From contig JAGYIQ010000002.1 in the NCBI GenBank assembly GCA_018402565.1, positions 496,001 to 560,000 of the forward strand: 64,000 nucleotides of DNA. The letters run 5' to 3'. The DNA is from Pirellulaceae bacterium (GTDB lineage Bacteria > Planctomycetota > Planctomycetia > Pirellulales > Pirellulaceae). Below the pieces are notes generated by a model. That model did not search any database. It was not told where the DNA came from and saw only the letters and a list, made by a program, of their open reading frames with translations. Below are positions 8,373-18,214 of this stretch, piece by piece (the stretch's first letter is position 1; each line of letters begins with the position of its first letter). The translations under genes were made by a program, and so were the position numbers.

Positions 8373-8576
8373 GCGTGTGATTTCTCGCTGGGGTGACGGT
8401 CGGTCCAACAACAGTCGTCATTAAACTAGAATTCGGCAGATTTTCCAACGGAGCATCCGAACCGGCCGCTGGCATCCTTTGTCCGAGGGGGACGGCCAGA
8501 CGAACGGCGTGCCGCCAAGTGACGCGGATGGGTGAACCGCCGCTCGCGTGCCTCTTCCTACTTGGGTCAAACTGCG

Positions 8577-9977
8577 ATGAACAAGAAAAAATTATTGGCG
8601 TTGGGCGTGCCTCTGACGGCGGTGGTGCCAGCGATCGGCTGCATCCAACGCGCGGCCCAAGATCGCGAGCACAAGCGTAAACCGGCTCAGGTGATCGTGG
8701 AACTGTTGGCGGCGCCGGAGAATTATCTGCAAGACCCGCACTACGCGGACCTGGCCACCGCTGTCCTGGAAGATCGACAGTACGAGCCGGAAGCGGCGAT
8801 CGATTATCGGGTGTGGGGGACGGACATCGACGACGCGGCCCTGTTCCAAATGCAACAGGCCTGTCGTGTACCGGCCGCTCGAGCCGCCGCGGTCATGCCC
8901 GACGCACACGTCGGTTATGGCTTGCCCATCGGGGGTGTTTTGGCGACCGAGGGAGTAGTGATTCCCTACGCGGTGGGCGTGGACATCGCTTGCCGCATGC
9001 GTCTGTCGATCACCGACCTGCCCGTGGAAGTGGTCGAAGACAACGATCCGCGGCAGTGCGCGACTCTGGACCAGGCCCTGGAACGCGGCACCCTGTTCGG
9101 GGCCGGTGGTGGCTTCAAATCGCGGCATCAGCACGAAGTGTTGGATCGCGACTGGACCATGACCGCGGTGACGCGTGAGAACAAGGACCGCGCCTGGAAG
9201 CAACTGGGGACCAGTGGCAGCGGAAACCACTTCGTCGAGTGGGGCGTGATCGAATTGCCCGAGGCGGACCTGGGTTTGCCAGCCGGTCGCTACGTCGGAC
9301 TGCTCAGCCACTCGGGATCGCGTGGCACCGGGGCGGCAGTCTGTGCCCGGTACAGCCAGATCGCGCGGCAGAGCTTGCCGGTCCGCTACCGCGACGACAA
9401 GCACCTGGCGCATTTGGCCTGGCTGTCGCTCGACTCGCAAGCCGGCCAAGAGTACTGGGCGGCCATGAACCTGATGGGCGAGTACGCCGCGGCGAACCAC
9501 CAAGTGATCCACGAGAAAGTCCTCCGTCTGGCTGGGGCTCAGGCCTTGAATGTGATCGAGAACCATCACAACTTTGCCTGGCAAGAGGTCCACGATGGGC
9601 AGAACTGGGTCGTGCATCGCAAGGGCGCGACCCCGGCGGGGCCCGGCGACCTGGGAGTGATCCCTGGCAGCATGGCCTCACCCTGCTTCGTGGTCCGTGG
9701 CCTGGGTGGACCCGGCAGCTTGAACTCCGCCTCACACGGCGCCGGACGACAAATGAGTCGCACGGCGGCCATGGCCAAGTTCAAATGGGCCGAGTGGAAA
9801 GATCACTTGCGGCACAAAAACGTGCGTCTGTTGGCCGGTGGTCTGGATGAAGTGCCGGGTGCGTACAAAGACATTCGCCAAGTCATGGCCGCACAAGCCG
9901 ATCTGGTCCAGTCGATCGCCAGCTTCCATCCACGCATTGTGATGATGTGCGGAGACGGCAGCCGCGCGGAAGATTGA
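8577..9977 (+). CDS. rtcB: RtcB-family RNA ligase
   Basis: RtcB joins RNA ends bearing 2',3'-cyclic phosphate or 3'-phosphate to 5'-OH ends, using GTP and Mn2+. The 466-residue protein retains the key motifs: PDAHVGYGLPIGG, VGVDIACR with the metal-binding Cys139, SGSGNHF at ~213-219, HSGSRG, HRKGAT at 347-352, and SHGAGR with His387 in the position of the guanylylated histidine. I chose the ATG at 8577 (MNKKKLL); a GTG at 8532 is also possible and the Shine-Dalgarno signal is weak for both. No archease or RtcA/RtcR gene is nearby. The N-terminal ~35 residues (LALGVPLTAVVPAIGC) are unusually hydrophobic for this family. An in vivo role in RNA repair or tRNA splicing cannot be told from this locus. 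Confidence 0.88.
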   Translation: MNKKKLLALGVPLTAVVPAIGCIQRAAQDREHKRKPAQVIVELLAAPENYLQDPHYADLATAVLEDRQYEPEAAIDYRVWGTDIDDAALFQMQQACRVPAARAAAVMPDAHVGYGLPIGGVLATEGVVIPYAVGVDIACRMRLSITDLPVEVVEDNDPRQCATLDQALERGTLFGAGGGFKSRHQHEVLDRDWTMTAVTRENKDRAWKQLGTSGSGNHFVEWGVIELPEADLGLPAGRYVGLLSHSGSRGTGAAVCARYSQIARQSLPVRYRDDKHLAHLAWLSLDSQAGQEYWAAMNLMGEYAAANHQVIHEKVLRLAGAQALNVIENHHNFAWQEVHDGQNWVVHRKGATPAGPGDLGVIPGSMASPCFVVRGLGGPGSLNSASHGAGRQMSRTAAMAKFKWAEWKDHLRHKNVRLLAGGLDEVPGAYKDIRQVMAAQADLVQSIASFHPRIVMMCGDGSRAED

Positions 9978-10134
9978 TCTCGGGCGTCAGACCACGCGCG
10001 AGTCGCTTACCTTACGCATCCGCATCGTTTAGAATAAGCTGGGTTCGGTCGGTAATCCGTCCAACGGTTGACCTTTCCTCTCTTGGCTTATTCGGACGAT
10101 GCGGATGCGTGATTGGGCAAAGGAATGTCTGGCG

Positions 10135-11226
10135 ATGCACAGTAGTACGGCCCTTCCTCTGTGGCGCTGGTTGGCATTGTTCTGTGCGTTGGGGTTGCTG
10201 CCACTTTCGACGAGTCTGCTGGCGGCACATGCCCCCGCGTCGCTGGGTAACACCCCTCCTTCCAGCAACCCGCCCACCCAGCATGCAAGAACCTGGGTAA
10301 GCAGCAAAACCTGGCAAGTCTCGGCAAATGCGGCAACTTACACTGTCCCAGTCACGGTGCTTGTCCCAGCCACGGTCGGGATCGCGTGGAATGGGGCGAC
10401 GCCGGCAACGGTGCGCAGTGGTGGGAAACCACGGGCGTGGCAAGATTCCGCGCCGCCGCCGACAACGCGACCGACGGAACTGGCCCCTGGGAACCTGGGG
10501 CCTGGGAACTTGGGGCCTGGGAACTTGGGGCCGAGCGTGGCGAATGCTCCGCTTGAAGGGGGCGGCGACGGACAGCCGCGGAGCATGCTGCAGATGATGT
10601 TCACGGGCAACCCGTTTGGGGTGGGGATCGTGATCTTGATTCTGCTTTTGTCCGTTTTAAGTTGTATTTTGATTGTCGAAAATGCGATTTCGATTCGTCG
10701 TAGCCGACTGCTGCCACCGGACGTGATGCAGGCGTTGGAGAGTGCCTTGGCGCTCCGCGACACGCGGGCGGCGTTGATGATCTGCAATGACATTGACAAT
10801 CACAGTCTGGCCACGCAAGTGGTCTTGGCGGGTTTGGAGCGATTTCGCAGCAGCGAGTTTGGGTTCGCCGAGTACCGTTCGGCGGTCGAAGAGGCCGGTG
10901 AGCACTTGACTGGTCGCTTGTATCGCAAGGTGGAAATCCTGAATGTGATTGCGTCCATCGCGCCGATGCTGGGATTGACTGGCACTGTGATCGGCATGAT
11001 CGACGCCTTCAATACGATTGCGGCCAAACAAGGGGTGGCCGGCCCCGAGGATCTGGCGGGCGGCATCGGGCAAGCTTTGATCACCACGTTGCTCGGTTTG
11101 TTGGTAGCGATCCCGACGATGGTGGCCTTCAGTTTCTTTCGCACGCGGATCGATGCTTTGGTCTCGGAGGCGGGGACGCGGATCGAGCGACTCATGCTGC
11201 CCTTGGGGCGACGAAAGTCGAGCTAG
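10135..11226 (+). CDS. MotA/TolQ/ExbB proton channel family protein with signal peptide
   Basis: ExbB-type proteins form the inner-membrane proton channel that energises a partner through ExbD. This 363-residue version has a cleavable-looking signal (ALPLWRWLALFCALGLLPLS), then a ~110-residue Pro/Thr/Gly-rich periplasmic linker containing three GPGNL repeats. The ExbB domain starts around residue 145: one TM (FGVGIVILILLLSVLSCILI), a cytoplasmic region, then two TMs (IASIAPMLGLTGTVIGMI and LITTLLGLLVAIPTMVAFSF). I chose ATG 10135 because AAAGGA lies 11 nt upstream. Only 3 bp separate it from the first ExbD gene, so the two are translationally linked. It heads a six-gene run to 19072. Confidence 0.9.
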   Translation: MHSSTALPLWRWLALFCALGLLPLSTSLLAAHAPASLGNTPPSSNPPTQHARTWVSSKTWQVSANAATYTVPVTVLVPATVGIAWNGATPATVRSGGKPRAWQDSAPPPTTRPTELAPGNLGPGNLGPGNLGPSVANAPLEGGGDGQPRSMLQMMFTGNPFGVGIVILILLLSVLSCILIVENAISIRRSRLLPPDVMQALESALALRDTRAALMICNDIDNHSLATQVVLAGLERFRSSEFGFAEYRSAVEEAGEHLTGRLYRKVEILNVIASIAPMLGLTGTVIGMIDAFNTIAAKQGVAGPEDLAGGIGQALITTLLGLLVAIPTMVAFSFFRTRIDALVSEAGTRIERLMLPLGRRKSS

Positions 11227-11229
11227 ACG

Positions 11230-11646
11230 ATGCGATTGGCAGCGCGGCATTCCGGTGGCACTTTGGGATTCAACATGACGTCGATGATCGACATTGTATT
11301 TTTGTTGATCATCTTCTTTATGGCCGTCTCGCAATTCAATCGGACCTTGGACGCCCAGTTGCAATTGACGGAAGTCCGCGAGGGTGGGGAGGCGCTCGAG
11401 TCGAGTTTCATCGTCAACATCGACGCTCAGCAAAGGTATCTGGTCGGCGGCAAGTGGGTGACACTGGATCAGTTGATCCAGACGCTGCTCGATGAGATCC
11501 GTCGCAGCGGCCGGCCGGCTGACCAATGGATCGTGCGGGTGCGTTGCGATCGGCAGCAAGACAGTGCGCGACTCAACGAATTGGTCCAACGCTTGGCGCG
11601 GGTGGGAGTCACAGACATGCAGTTGTCGGTCAATCGTCAGCGGTAG
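11230..11646 (+). CDS. ExbD/TolR-family biopolymer transport protein (first copy)
   Basis: This 138-residue protein has the ExbD layout: a short cytoplasmic N-terminus, one TM helix and a periplasmic domain. The helix MTSMIDIVFLLIIFFMAVSQ carries the conserved Asp that takes part in proton translocation. The C-terminal ~80 residues form the small ExbD periplasmic fold (VRVRCDRQQDSARLNELVQ). It starts 3 bp after the ExbB stop and is followed 8 bp later by a second ExbD, so the three should be co-translated as channel components. The partner could be a TonB/TolA-like force transducer, but no such gene is visible. Confidence 0.9.
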   Translation: MRLAARHSGGTLGFNMTSMIDIVFLLIIFFMAVSQFNRTLDAQLQLTEVREGGEALESSFIVNIDAQQRYLVGGKWVTLDQLIQTLLDEIRRSGRPADQWIVRVRCDRQQDSARLNELVQRLARVGVTDMQLSVNRQR

Positions 11647-11654
11647 GGAATGTT

Positions 11655-12101
11655 ATGAAACTCAACCGCCGCCATCGCTCGCCAGAAATCCAGTTGGCCA
11701 CGCCCGGGATGATCGACATCGTGTTCCTGTTGTTGATCTTTTTCTTGGTCAACTCCAGCTTCCGTCCGATCGAACGGCAACTGGCCAGCCAATTGGCGGA
11801 CCCCAACGCGGGTGCCAGTGCGGACCAGGAGCCGTTGGTGGTGCGATTGCGAGTTGGTCGGCAGGTCGGCGGCCAACCGCAGGTGGAGTTCCAAGTGGGT
11901 GGTCAACGATTTTCCGACCGAGCGACGCTGGGGCAATGGTTGGCCAATTGGCCGGACCGTCAGCAACCTGTCCTGTTGGTGAGCCCGATGACGACGCCCG
12001 TGGAGATCAGCATCGCCACGCTCAACGATCTGAGACAAATGGGTTTCAGCCGCGTGGCTTACGTCCCCGAGGGAAACTCCAATGCCCCGCCGGACCGTTG
12101 A
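11655..12101 (+). CDS. ExbD/TolR-family biopolymer transport protein (second copy)
   Basis: The 148-residue product is a divergent second ExbD. Its TM helix (PGMIDIVFLLLIFFLVNSSF) again keeps the conserved Asp, so both copies are likely functional and may form a hetero-oligomer. The start at 11655 is an ATG preceded by AGGGAA. The frame is open further upstream, but that part overlaps the first ExbD and is not supported. Its end overlaps the start of the next gene by about 20 bp, a sign of translational coupling. Two ExbDs after one ExbB is an arrangement I associate with planctomycete-type clusters of unknown substrate. Confidence 0.88.
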   Translation: MKLNRRHRSPEIQLATPGMIDIVFLLLIFFLVNSSFRPIERQLASQLADPNAGASADQEPLVVRLRVGRQVGGQPQVEFQVGGQRFSDRATLGQWLANWPDRQQPVLLVSPMTTPVEISIATLNDLRQMGFSRVAYVPEGNSNAPPDR

Positions 12102-15100
12102 TTCCAGTCACACCGAATGCCCAGCCACGGACGACCAACCGCCAGCTCCTGTTGAGACACCGCAGCCCATGAATCCGATCGCGACCAAGCCTGCCACGCC
12201 GTATCCGCTTTCCAGCGGCCTGGGGTGTCTACGCTGGCGGCGCGCGCGACTCATGGGGGTGGCCGTCCTGGCGGCTCTGACCTGGATCGTATTCTTTCAC
12301 AGTCGCCTGACGGGCGCGGCGCATGCGGCCTACGCTGCCTTGCCGCAACTCAGTGACCGGGATGAGTTGCCGCGGCGGAGTGAATTCAGTGCGTTCTTGC
12401 GACAACAGGCGCCGCCCGAGTTGTGGGTGCGTGATGTGTTGGGTCGGTGGCGGATGTCGAGGCAGCCGGCTCGCCAATTGGCCTTCAGTCTGGAGCTGAG
12501 CCTGTGGTTGGAGCGTGAATTGGCCAGCCAGTCGATCGAACAGATCCAAACGCGTTATCCAGAATTGGCCACCGATCCTCAGGACTTGGGGGATGGATTC
12601 GCCGCCGTGCAGTTGGTTTGGGCGCGACTGGCGGCCACGCAGTATGCGCAGACCGCGTTGGATCAGGGCCTGCGTGTGGCGGGTCCGGATCGTGCCGCTG
12701 AGGTTGCTCGGCTGCGCGACCTGCAGCGAGAGCTAAGACTGATCTTGGATCGATTCGATCGCTTGGGGAGCGCGCTAGCGGTGGGCTCGGCAAAAAATGA
12801 AGGAGTGGGTCTGGGGCTACCCCTGGATCCACTGCCTCCCGCCAGCCCGCCTCGCGTGCCAGAAGTGACGGCGGATGAGCCGCGTAGTTTGGCCGAACAG
12901 CAACTCCAGCAACGCCAGGTCCAACAGCTTCGCGACTTGGCGACAGGAACCCTCGCTTGGTTGTTTTATTACGAGTGGTTACTGGACCCGGATACGGCCC
13001 AGGCCGATTTGGAGCGGGTACGTCAGGCGCAAACACTGTTCATGCGTTTGTTAGGAATTTCCGCCACCGATTTGCAAACGACCGATCTGTTTCGCTGGTA
13101 TGACTCCACTTCACCCGCGGCCGCCGATCATCTCTTGGGACTGGGGCTTTGTTCCGCCAGTCTGGGACAAGCCGGGCCAGCCACCACTTGTTTCGCAACC
13201 TTGCAGCAGCGGGCGGATCCCAGCCAGAGCCAACGCGTCTTGCTGTGGCAAATCCATAACGCACTGAAACGCGATCGTTGGGAGGATGCCCTGTTGTTGG
13301 CCAGTACCTACTTGCAAGCGACCCAGCGCGTCGACGATCGTCTGGCGACTCAGATGGTGGAGACGATGTTGCGTTGGTTTTCACCGGAGCCCACGGGGTC
13401 AGCTCTCGTGTGGCAGTGGCGGATCTTGGAGTTGCTGATCCAGCGTGGGCAAGTTGAAACGACCGTCCAATTGGTCAAACGCTATGAGCTCAAGCCGGGC
13501 CCTGGCCTGTATGGCCAAGTCCTGGCCCTGCATCAACTCTTGACGCGTGAGCCGTTGGAACGACTGACGCCGGGGCAATTACAGCAGGTCGCCGAGCGAC
13601 TGGAGCCGTGGACCACGGCCGAACCCAGCACCACTGGCACGTCACCGCCGGTTGTAAACTCTGGCGACGCGCGCCCCACCCGCGCGATCAAGGCTTGGGC
13701 GATAGATTGGCTGGCTCGTGTCCGCCTGGCAGAAGGCAAATGGGAGCAAGCGCAGCAGTGGTTGGCGATGCTGTATGAAGAGACACCCGCGGATCAACTG
13801 GAACAGCGCCAGCAACTGGCTTGGCAGGTCGCTGCCGGTTACGAACGCTCGGCCGCTCTTGATTGGGCTGCACGGCAAGCGTGCCTGGAGTGGTTCCAAC
13901 GGGCCGCTGATGTGGCCGATTTGCCCCTGTCCGCGGCGGCCGAAGTCAAGGTCCGGCTGTGGCAATTGGCCGATCAACCGCGGGCTCAATTGGCCTATTT
14001 GCAATCCATACCACCCAATGCTGCCGCTTATCCATTTGCGCAGCGTCAGCGGTTGCAGTGGTTGTATCAGCGGTACTTGGATACAACTCCTAACACGGAT
14101 TCGCGCGAAGCTTTCGGCCAAGAGCTGGAAACCCTGCTGATTCAAACCTTGGGCGTCCCACGACCACCAAAAGTGGGGTTGGCAGCCCAACCGGCCGAGA
14201 CAGCCACCGACGATGTGTGGCCAGTCTGGCAGGCGGAGCTGATCGCTCGTTTGGCAGATTGGGAGGCCGCAGGGCAGGCGCCAAACACCGCCGCTTTGTT
14301 GACGCTCTGGTTACAGATCTTGGAGGACCGAACCGATGGGCCCAACTTAGCGCTGCGGCATACCTTGTTTATGGTCGGTTGCCAACAAGCGTTGGTCGCA
14401 CCGGGTGTCCAGGCCGATCAATGGCAAGCGTTGCTGGTGTCCGCCAGCCTGTTCTGGTCGCAGCCCAAAGGCGCTGCGGCGCCGATCAAGTTGCGAGATC
14501 AAGTGATCGATCGCCTGCTGACAGAGCCATTGCCGGAGGCGCAACTGCAAGCGGTGTTGGCCTGGCACGTTCCGGTCCAACGCCGCGAGTGGGAGGCCGC
14601 CTGGGAAGTCGATAGCTGGATCGCAACAGGCCCGAAGGAAACGTCAGCCGCGACCGATACGCGGCGACTGTTGCGGCTGTACCAACGCTGGTGGGCGACG
14701 CTCGATACGCCCGAAGCCCGGCAGGCAGCCACCGATCAACCCAGTCCGACCCCAACCGCTCTCCGGACCCTGCTTCGTGTGCGAACCGACTATGCGGAGT
14801 TTCTCTGGCGGATCGGCACCTGGGAGCAAGCACAAAAGATTCTGGACAGTTATCCGCTCGGTGAGCTACGCGCTCGGCAGGTGCGGGCTCGGATCCTGAG
14901 CGCTCAAGCGTCCGTCGCCGCCGGTGAGATCGAGGTCGCGGAGGCGGAGTGGCAACGCGTCACCGAGCAGGTCTCGCCTGGGTCACCGGCGTGGTTCGAG
15001 GCTCGGTACTATCGTCTGCGGTATCAAGCAGCGGTCGCTCCCGAGCAAGCCCAAATGGCCTACAATCAACTGCGGCAATTGTATCCCGAAATACCGCCCC

Positions 15101-15147
15101 CATGGTCGACCGCGCTCTCGGAGTTGGCGGCGGAGCAAGGATGGTAG
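12082..15147 (+). CDS. Large membrane-anchored alpha-solenoid protein (TPR-like), function unknown
   Basis: The 1021-residue protein has one N-terminal TM helix (about residues 50-75, MGVAVLAALTWIVFFHS) after a basic patch. The rest is helical, rich in Gln, Trp, Ala and Leu, with helix pairs of TPR flavour (WLAMLYEETPADQLEQRQQL; LRARQVRARILSAQASVAAG). The topology suggests a large periplasmic solenoid held at the inner membrane. It overlaps the second ExbD by 20 bp, so it is probably produced with the proton channel and could be the protein that receives or scaffolds the force. An internal ATG at 12169 is an alternative start, still ahead of the TM. No enzymatic motif is visible and I cannot name a family. 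Confidence 0.75.
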   Translation: MPRRTVDSSHTECPATDDQPPAPVETPQPMNPIATKPATPYPLSSGLGCLRWRRARLMGVAVLAALTWIVFFHSRLTGAAHAAYAALPQLSDRDELPRRSEFSAFLRQQAPPELWVRDVLGRWRMSRQPARQLAFSLELSLWLERELASQSIEQIQTRYPELATDPQDLGDGFAAVQLVWARLAATQYAQTALDQGLRVAGPDRAAEVARLRDLQRELRLILDRFDRLGSALAVGSAKNEGVGLGLPLDPLPPASPPRVPEVTADEPRSLAEQQLQQRQVQQLRDLATGTLAWLFYYEWLLDPDTAQADLERVRQAQTLFMRLLGISATDLQTTDLFRWYDSTSPAAADHLLGLGLCSASLGQAGPATTCFATLQQRADPSQSQRVLLWQIHNALKRDRWEDALLLASTYLQATQRVDDRLATQMVETMLRWFSPEPTGSALVWQWRILELLIQRGQVETTVQLVKRYELKPGPGLYGQVLALHQLLTREPLERLTPGQLQQVAERLEPWTTAEPSTTGTSPPVVNSGDARPTRAIKAWAIDWLARVRLAEGKWEQAQQWLAMLYEETPADQLEQRQQLAWQVAAGYERSAALDWAARQACLEWFQRAADVADLPLSAAAEVKVRLWQLADQPRAQLAYLQSIPPNAAAYPFAQRQRLQWLYQRYLDTTPNTDSREAFGQELETLLIQTLGVPRPPKVGLAAQPAETATDDVWPVWQAELIARLADWEAAGQAPNTAALLTLWLQILEDRTDGPNLALRHTLFMVGCQQALVAPGVQADQWQALLVSASLFWSQPKGAAAPIKLRDQVIDRLLTEPLPEAQLQAVLAWHVPVQRREWEAAWEVDSWIATGPKETSAATDTRRLLRLYQRWWATLDTPEARQAATDQPSPTPTALRTLLRVRTDYAEFLWRIGTWEQAQKILDSYPLGELRARQVRARILSAQASVAAGEIEVAEAEWQRVTEQVSPGSPAWFEARYYRLRYQAAVAPEQAQMAYNQLRQLYPEIPPPWSTALSELAAEQGW

Positions 15148-15191
15148 ATGAGCCGTAGCCCCTTGGTCTTTTTGTCCCCGCGAGTCCCGCG

Positions 15192-18152
15192 ATGAGTTCG
15201 CCTGATCCGGCTGATCCTGTCGATCCTGTCGATCCTGTCGCTCCTGTCGCTCCGGCGTCCACGGAACACGCGCGCGAGCCGCGCGAGCCGCGTGACTCGC
15301 GGGTTGATGCGTTTCTGCGGCAAGCCGAGGGGATCTTGGCGGCTCAGCGGCAATGGTCGGCACAAACGCAGATCAAGCTCAAGTCGCTGGCGAAGGAATT
15401 GAACCTACCACCCGATTTGTTTCAAACCGCCTTGGAGCAGTTGGCCGATCCGAGTCGCCATGCCCCGCCGACTCGTTGGGAACAGGCTTTTTGCGAATAT
15501 TTAGAAAAGCAACTGCAACAATTGTCGGGCGATATCTTGCCTTTGCCCAAAGAGCGGAAGGCGCTGAGCTATGGACGGCAGAAGTTTCAGCTTTCGCCGG
15601 ATGCCTGCGAACGTTGCCTCGCAAAAATCGCCAAACAAATGCGCATCGCCCGGATCTCGGACGCCCAGGCCATGGCGTATGCCCAACAAGAGATCGCTCG
15701 CTTGGTGTCCCATCACGCGTTGCCGGCCGAGCAGCTGCGGGAGCAAGTCCTGCAATTGGCCCAACGCAGCGGCGTCGAAGAAAAGACGGCCGAGCGTTTG
15801 TTGGGTCAGGAGATCACACGACGCCGGCGCAAACGCCGACGAATCTGGTTGCGACAAGTCAGCCTGACGGTGGGTACGGCCGTACTGAGTGTCTCGTTGA
15901 TCGTCGCCATCGTGGGGTTGGGACGAGTTTTGAGCCCGCCCAATCCCGACCTGCACTTGGTCATCGAGCCCAGCGAACCCGCGCCGGCGCAGACCGATAA
16001 TGCATCGGCCGCCAACCCAGCCCAGTGGGTTGGCCCCGCGTGGTGGAGCGAGAAACAACGAGCCTTTGCCAATCACTGGATCGAGCGCGGACAACCCGTT
16101 GATCTCTTGATTCGCTTGACCGATCCGGCCGGTGACCGTCGAGCGACCGCGTATCGCCAACTGCTGTTGCGTTTGGCAGACTTGGATCAACAACTTTGCC
16201 TGATTCCCAACGGCCCTCCACGCTGGTGGCGCCAGCCGCACGTGCAAGAGATGTTGCTGGAATGTTATTGGCAGGAACCGGACCTGTCGGCAGCCCGAGC
16301 GATTATCGACGGACTGTACGAACAACGCGGATCATCCAGTGAGGCAGGCCTGGCACTCCAGCCAGTGAGCCCGATCGCAGTCCCCACCGCGAACGTTTCG
16401 TCCGCGGAGGCGAGTGAGCGTCCACCGTCTGCCATGATTGCGGCGACGCGAGTGCTCGGAAGATTTCTCACAGCGCGTGCCGCCGAGACGATTTTACTCC
16501 GCGCCTACCAGCAGGGTTGGGCCGCTTCCCAACCCCGCCCGGCCCCGCCCTATTTTGCGGACAAGCAAAATCTGTTAACGCGTGGCCAACCCGCGCTGCG
16601 TGGTGCCGCGGACGCCGAGCAAGTGAGCATTCTCAACGGACAAATCCGCTCCAAGTGGTTGGCGGAAAGTGCAGAGTCCCTGTACTTGCAGCTACAAGCC
16701 CATTGGCCCACGCCTCCGTACGCTGCCACGGCCACCGAGCTGGCGGCCTGGCGCGAGGTAGTAAGCGCCGCCGCCGAAACGTTCCGTCAACTCCCCCAAC
16801 CCAACCAACGACATGCCGCGCTGTTGGTCTATTGGTCAGGCGTTGTGGGCTTGGACGGTGAAGCCAGCGTCTGGGCCTGGGCCGATCTGGCCGATCACTG
16901 GGAGCAGATTCCGACCTGGAACTACCGGCCGTTGATCGACAGTTGGTACGTGTCGTCGCCCGACAGTGCCTGGGGCCGCCATTTGGAAACGTATTGGCAA
17001 CGCTTGGCCAGCGAAAACCAACTGGAATGGACCGGCGATCGGGCCATGGACGCCATCCGCCTACAAGTCTTACTCGGCACGCCGCCACTACCGTCCCCGT
17101 TTCAATGGGCGTTGCGTCGCGCAGCGATCCGCGGACAAATCGATACTTGGCTGGCCACTCCCCACGACGAGGGCCGCTCGGCAACCCTGGCGGATTGGCA
17201 ACGTTTGATGCGTCTGGTGACTCTGGCCCAAGCGGCGGTCACCTGCACCGATTCCGCCGCTGGGGACCGCTCGGCCTTGCAACTGGCCGCATTGGATCGT
17301 TTGTTATCGGCGCGTTCATCGACACGTTCGACCAATCAGGGCAATGCACCAAACAACGACGCTCTTCCCGGCATTCACTTGGTTGAGCCAGCCACTTCCA
17401 CAGAGTTGTGGCAGCGTTTGGTGCAAACAACGGATGTGCCCAACTATCGAGAACTGGCGAGCCAATGGGTACAACAACTGCCACCCGACGCGCGGTTGGC
17501 CTGGCAACCCGCCCAGCGTTTAGTCCAGTACTTGCGGGCCCCTCGCTCGGCGACCGAACAAGCCGCCTGGGTCCTGGCTTGGCAAGGTGGTAACGCCGGC
17601 CAACGCTCCAATGCTCGATCGGCCCTCGACGCCATGCTGGAGTTCCCCACCTTGGCTCTGGCCTTGTCCGATGCGCTGACTGACACGACGACCGACGACC
17701 CCGTCGCTGGCTTGGCTTGGTTAGGCTGCCCGACCGACGTCGCCGCACCGACCTTAGTCGCCCGTTGGCGACAACGGGCTCTGGAGCAATTACAACAAAT
17801 GGACCGAGAGCAGGGGCTGACATTGCCGGTGCAGTTGTGGGACAGCTACCAAGACGAGTTCACATTGCGCGCGGCTTGGACGCCCAATGCCTTCTCGCGT
17901 TCCGTCCCCACGGCCTGGTCGACCAACGACCCCCTGCTGGCGGCCCTGGTGGTCCAGGACGCCTGGCGCGAAGCCACGGTGGTGGCGGGCGACACCGCGG
18001 CCGCCGAGGCCTGGAACGCGGATCGGGCCGTGATCGAGAACCTCGTCTCGCCGCTGACCGCACTCTGGACCTCCGAACACTTGGCCCTCCAGCGGTTGGC
18101 GACCGAATTGCGGGCTGCCGACTCCCTCGGAGCCACCCCTGAGACCCCCTGA
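15192..18152 (+). CDS. Large single-TM protein with cytoplasmic helical repeats and long periplasmic solenoid
   Basis: The 986-residue protein begins with a low-complexity stretch of DPVDPV repeats and REPREP repeats. Three helical modules of about 55-60 residues follow, spaced over residues 38-210 (each of the pattern FLxQAExIL...L...L.L....F..AL). Then come a basic cluster RRRRKRRR and one TM helix at roughly 217-242 (VSLTVGTAVLSVSLIVAIVG). The remaining ~740 residues are Trp/Ala/Gln-rich helices like those of the preceding gene. I do not recognise a family. It lies 44 bp after the previous solenoid gene, on the same strand. A linker between cytoplasm and periplasm in the ExbB/ExbD system is a reasonable inference, not shown. 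Confidence 0.72.
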   Translation: MSSPDPADPVDPVDPVAPVAPASTEHAREPREPRDSRVDAFLRQAEGILAAQRQWSAQTQIKLKSLAKELNLPPDLFQTALEQLADPSRHAPPTRWEQAFCEYLEKQLQQLSGDILPLPKERKALSYGRQKFQLSPDACERCLAKIAKQMRIARISDAQAMAYAQQEIARLVSHHALPAEQLREQVLQLAQRSGVEEKTAERLLGQEITRRRRKRRRIWLRQVSLTVGTAVLSVSLIVAIVGLGRVLSPPNPDLHLVIEPSEPAPAQTDNASAANPAQWVGPAWWSEKQRAFANHWIERGQPVDLLIRLTDPAGDRRATAYRQLLLRLADLDQQLCLIPNGPPRWWRQPHVQEMLLECYWQEPDLSAARAIIDGLYEQRGSSSEAGLALQPVSPIAVPTANVSSAEASERPPSAMIAATRVLGRFLTARAAETILLRAYQQGWAASQPRPAPPYFADKQNLLTRGQPALRGAADAEQVSILNGQIRSKWLAESAESLYLQLQAHWPTPPYAATATELAAWREVVSAAAETFRQLPQPNQRHAALLVYWSGVVGLDGEASVWAWADLADHWEQIPTWNYRPLIDSWYVSSPDSAWGRHLETYWQRLASENQLEWTGDRAMDAIRLQVLLGTPPLPSPFQWALRRAAIRGQIDTWLATPHDEGRSATLADWQRLMRLVTLAQAAVTCTDSAAGDRSALQLAALDRLLSARSSTRSTNQGNAPNNDALPGIHLVEPATSTELWQRLVQTTDVPNYRELASQWVQQLPPDARLAWQPAQRLVQYLRAPRSATEQAAWVLAWQGGNAGQRSNARSALDAMLEFPTLALALSDALTDTTTDDPVAGLAWLGCPTDVAAPTLVARWRQRALEQLQQMDREQGLTLPVQLWDSYQDEFTLRAAWTPNAFSRSVPTAWSTNDPLLAALVVQDAWREATVVAGDTAAAEAWNADRAVIENLVSPLTALWTSEHLALQRLATELRAADSLGATPETP

Positions 18153-18214
18153 GGCAACTGCCGGCCATGACCACAACGCAAACCGTTTACTTAAATCTTT
18201 TACTTAAATCAAAG

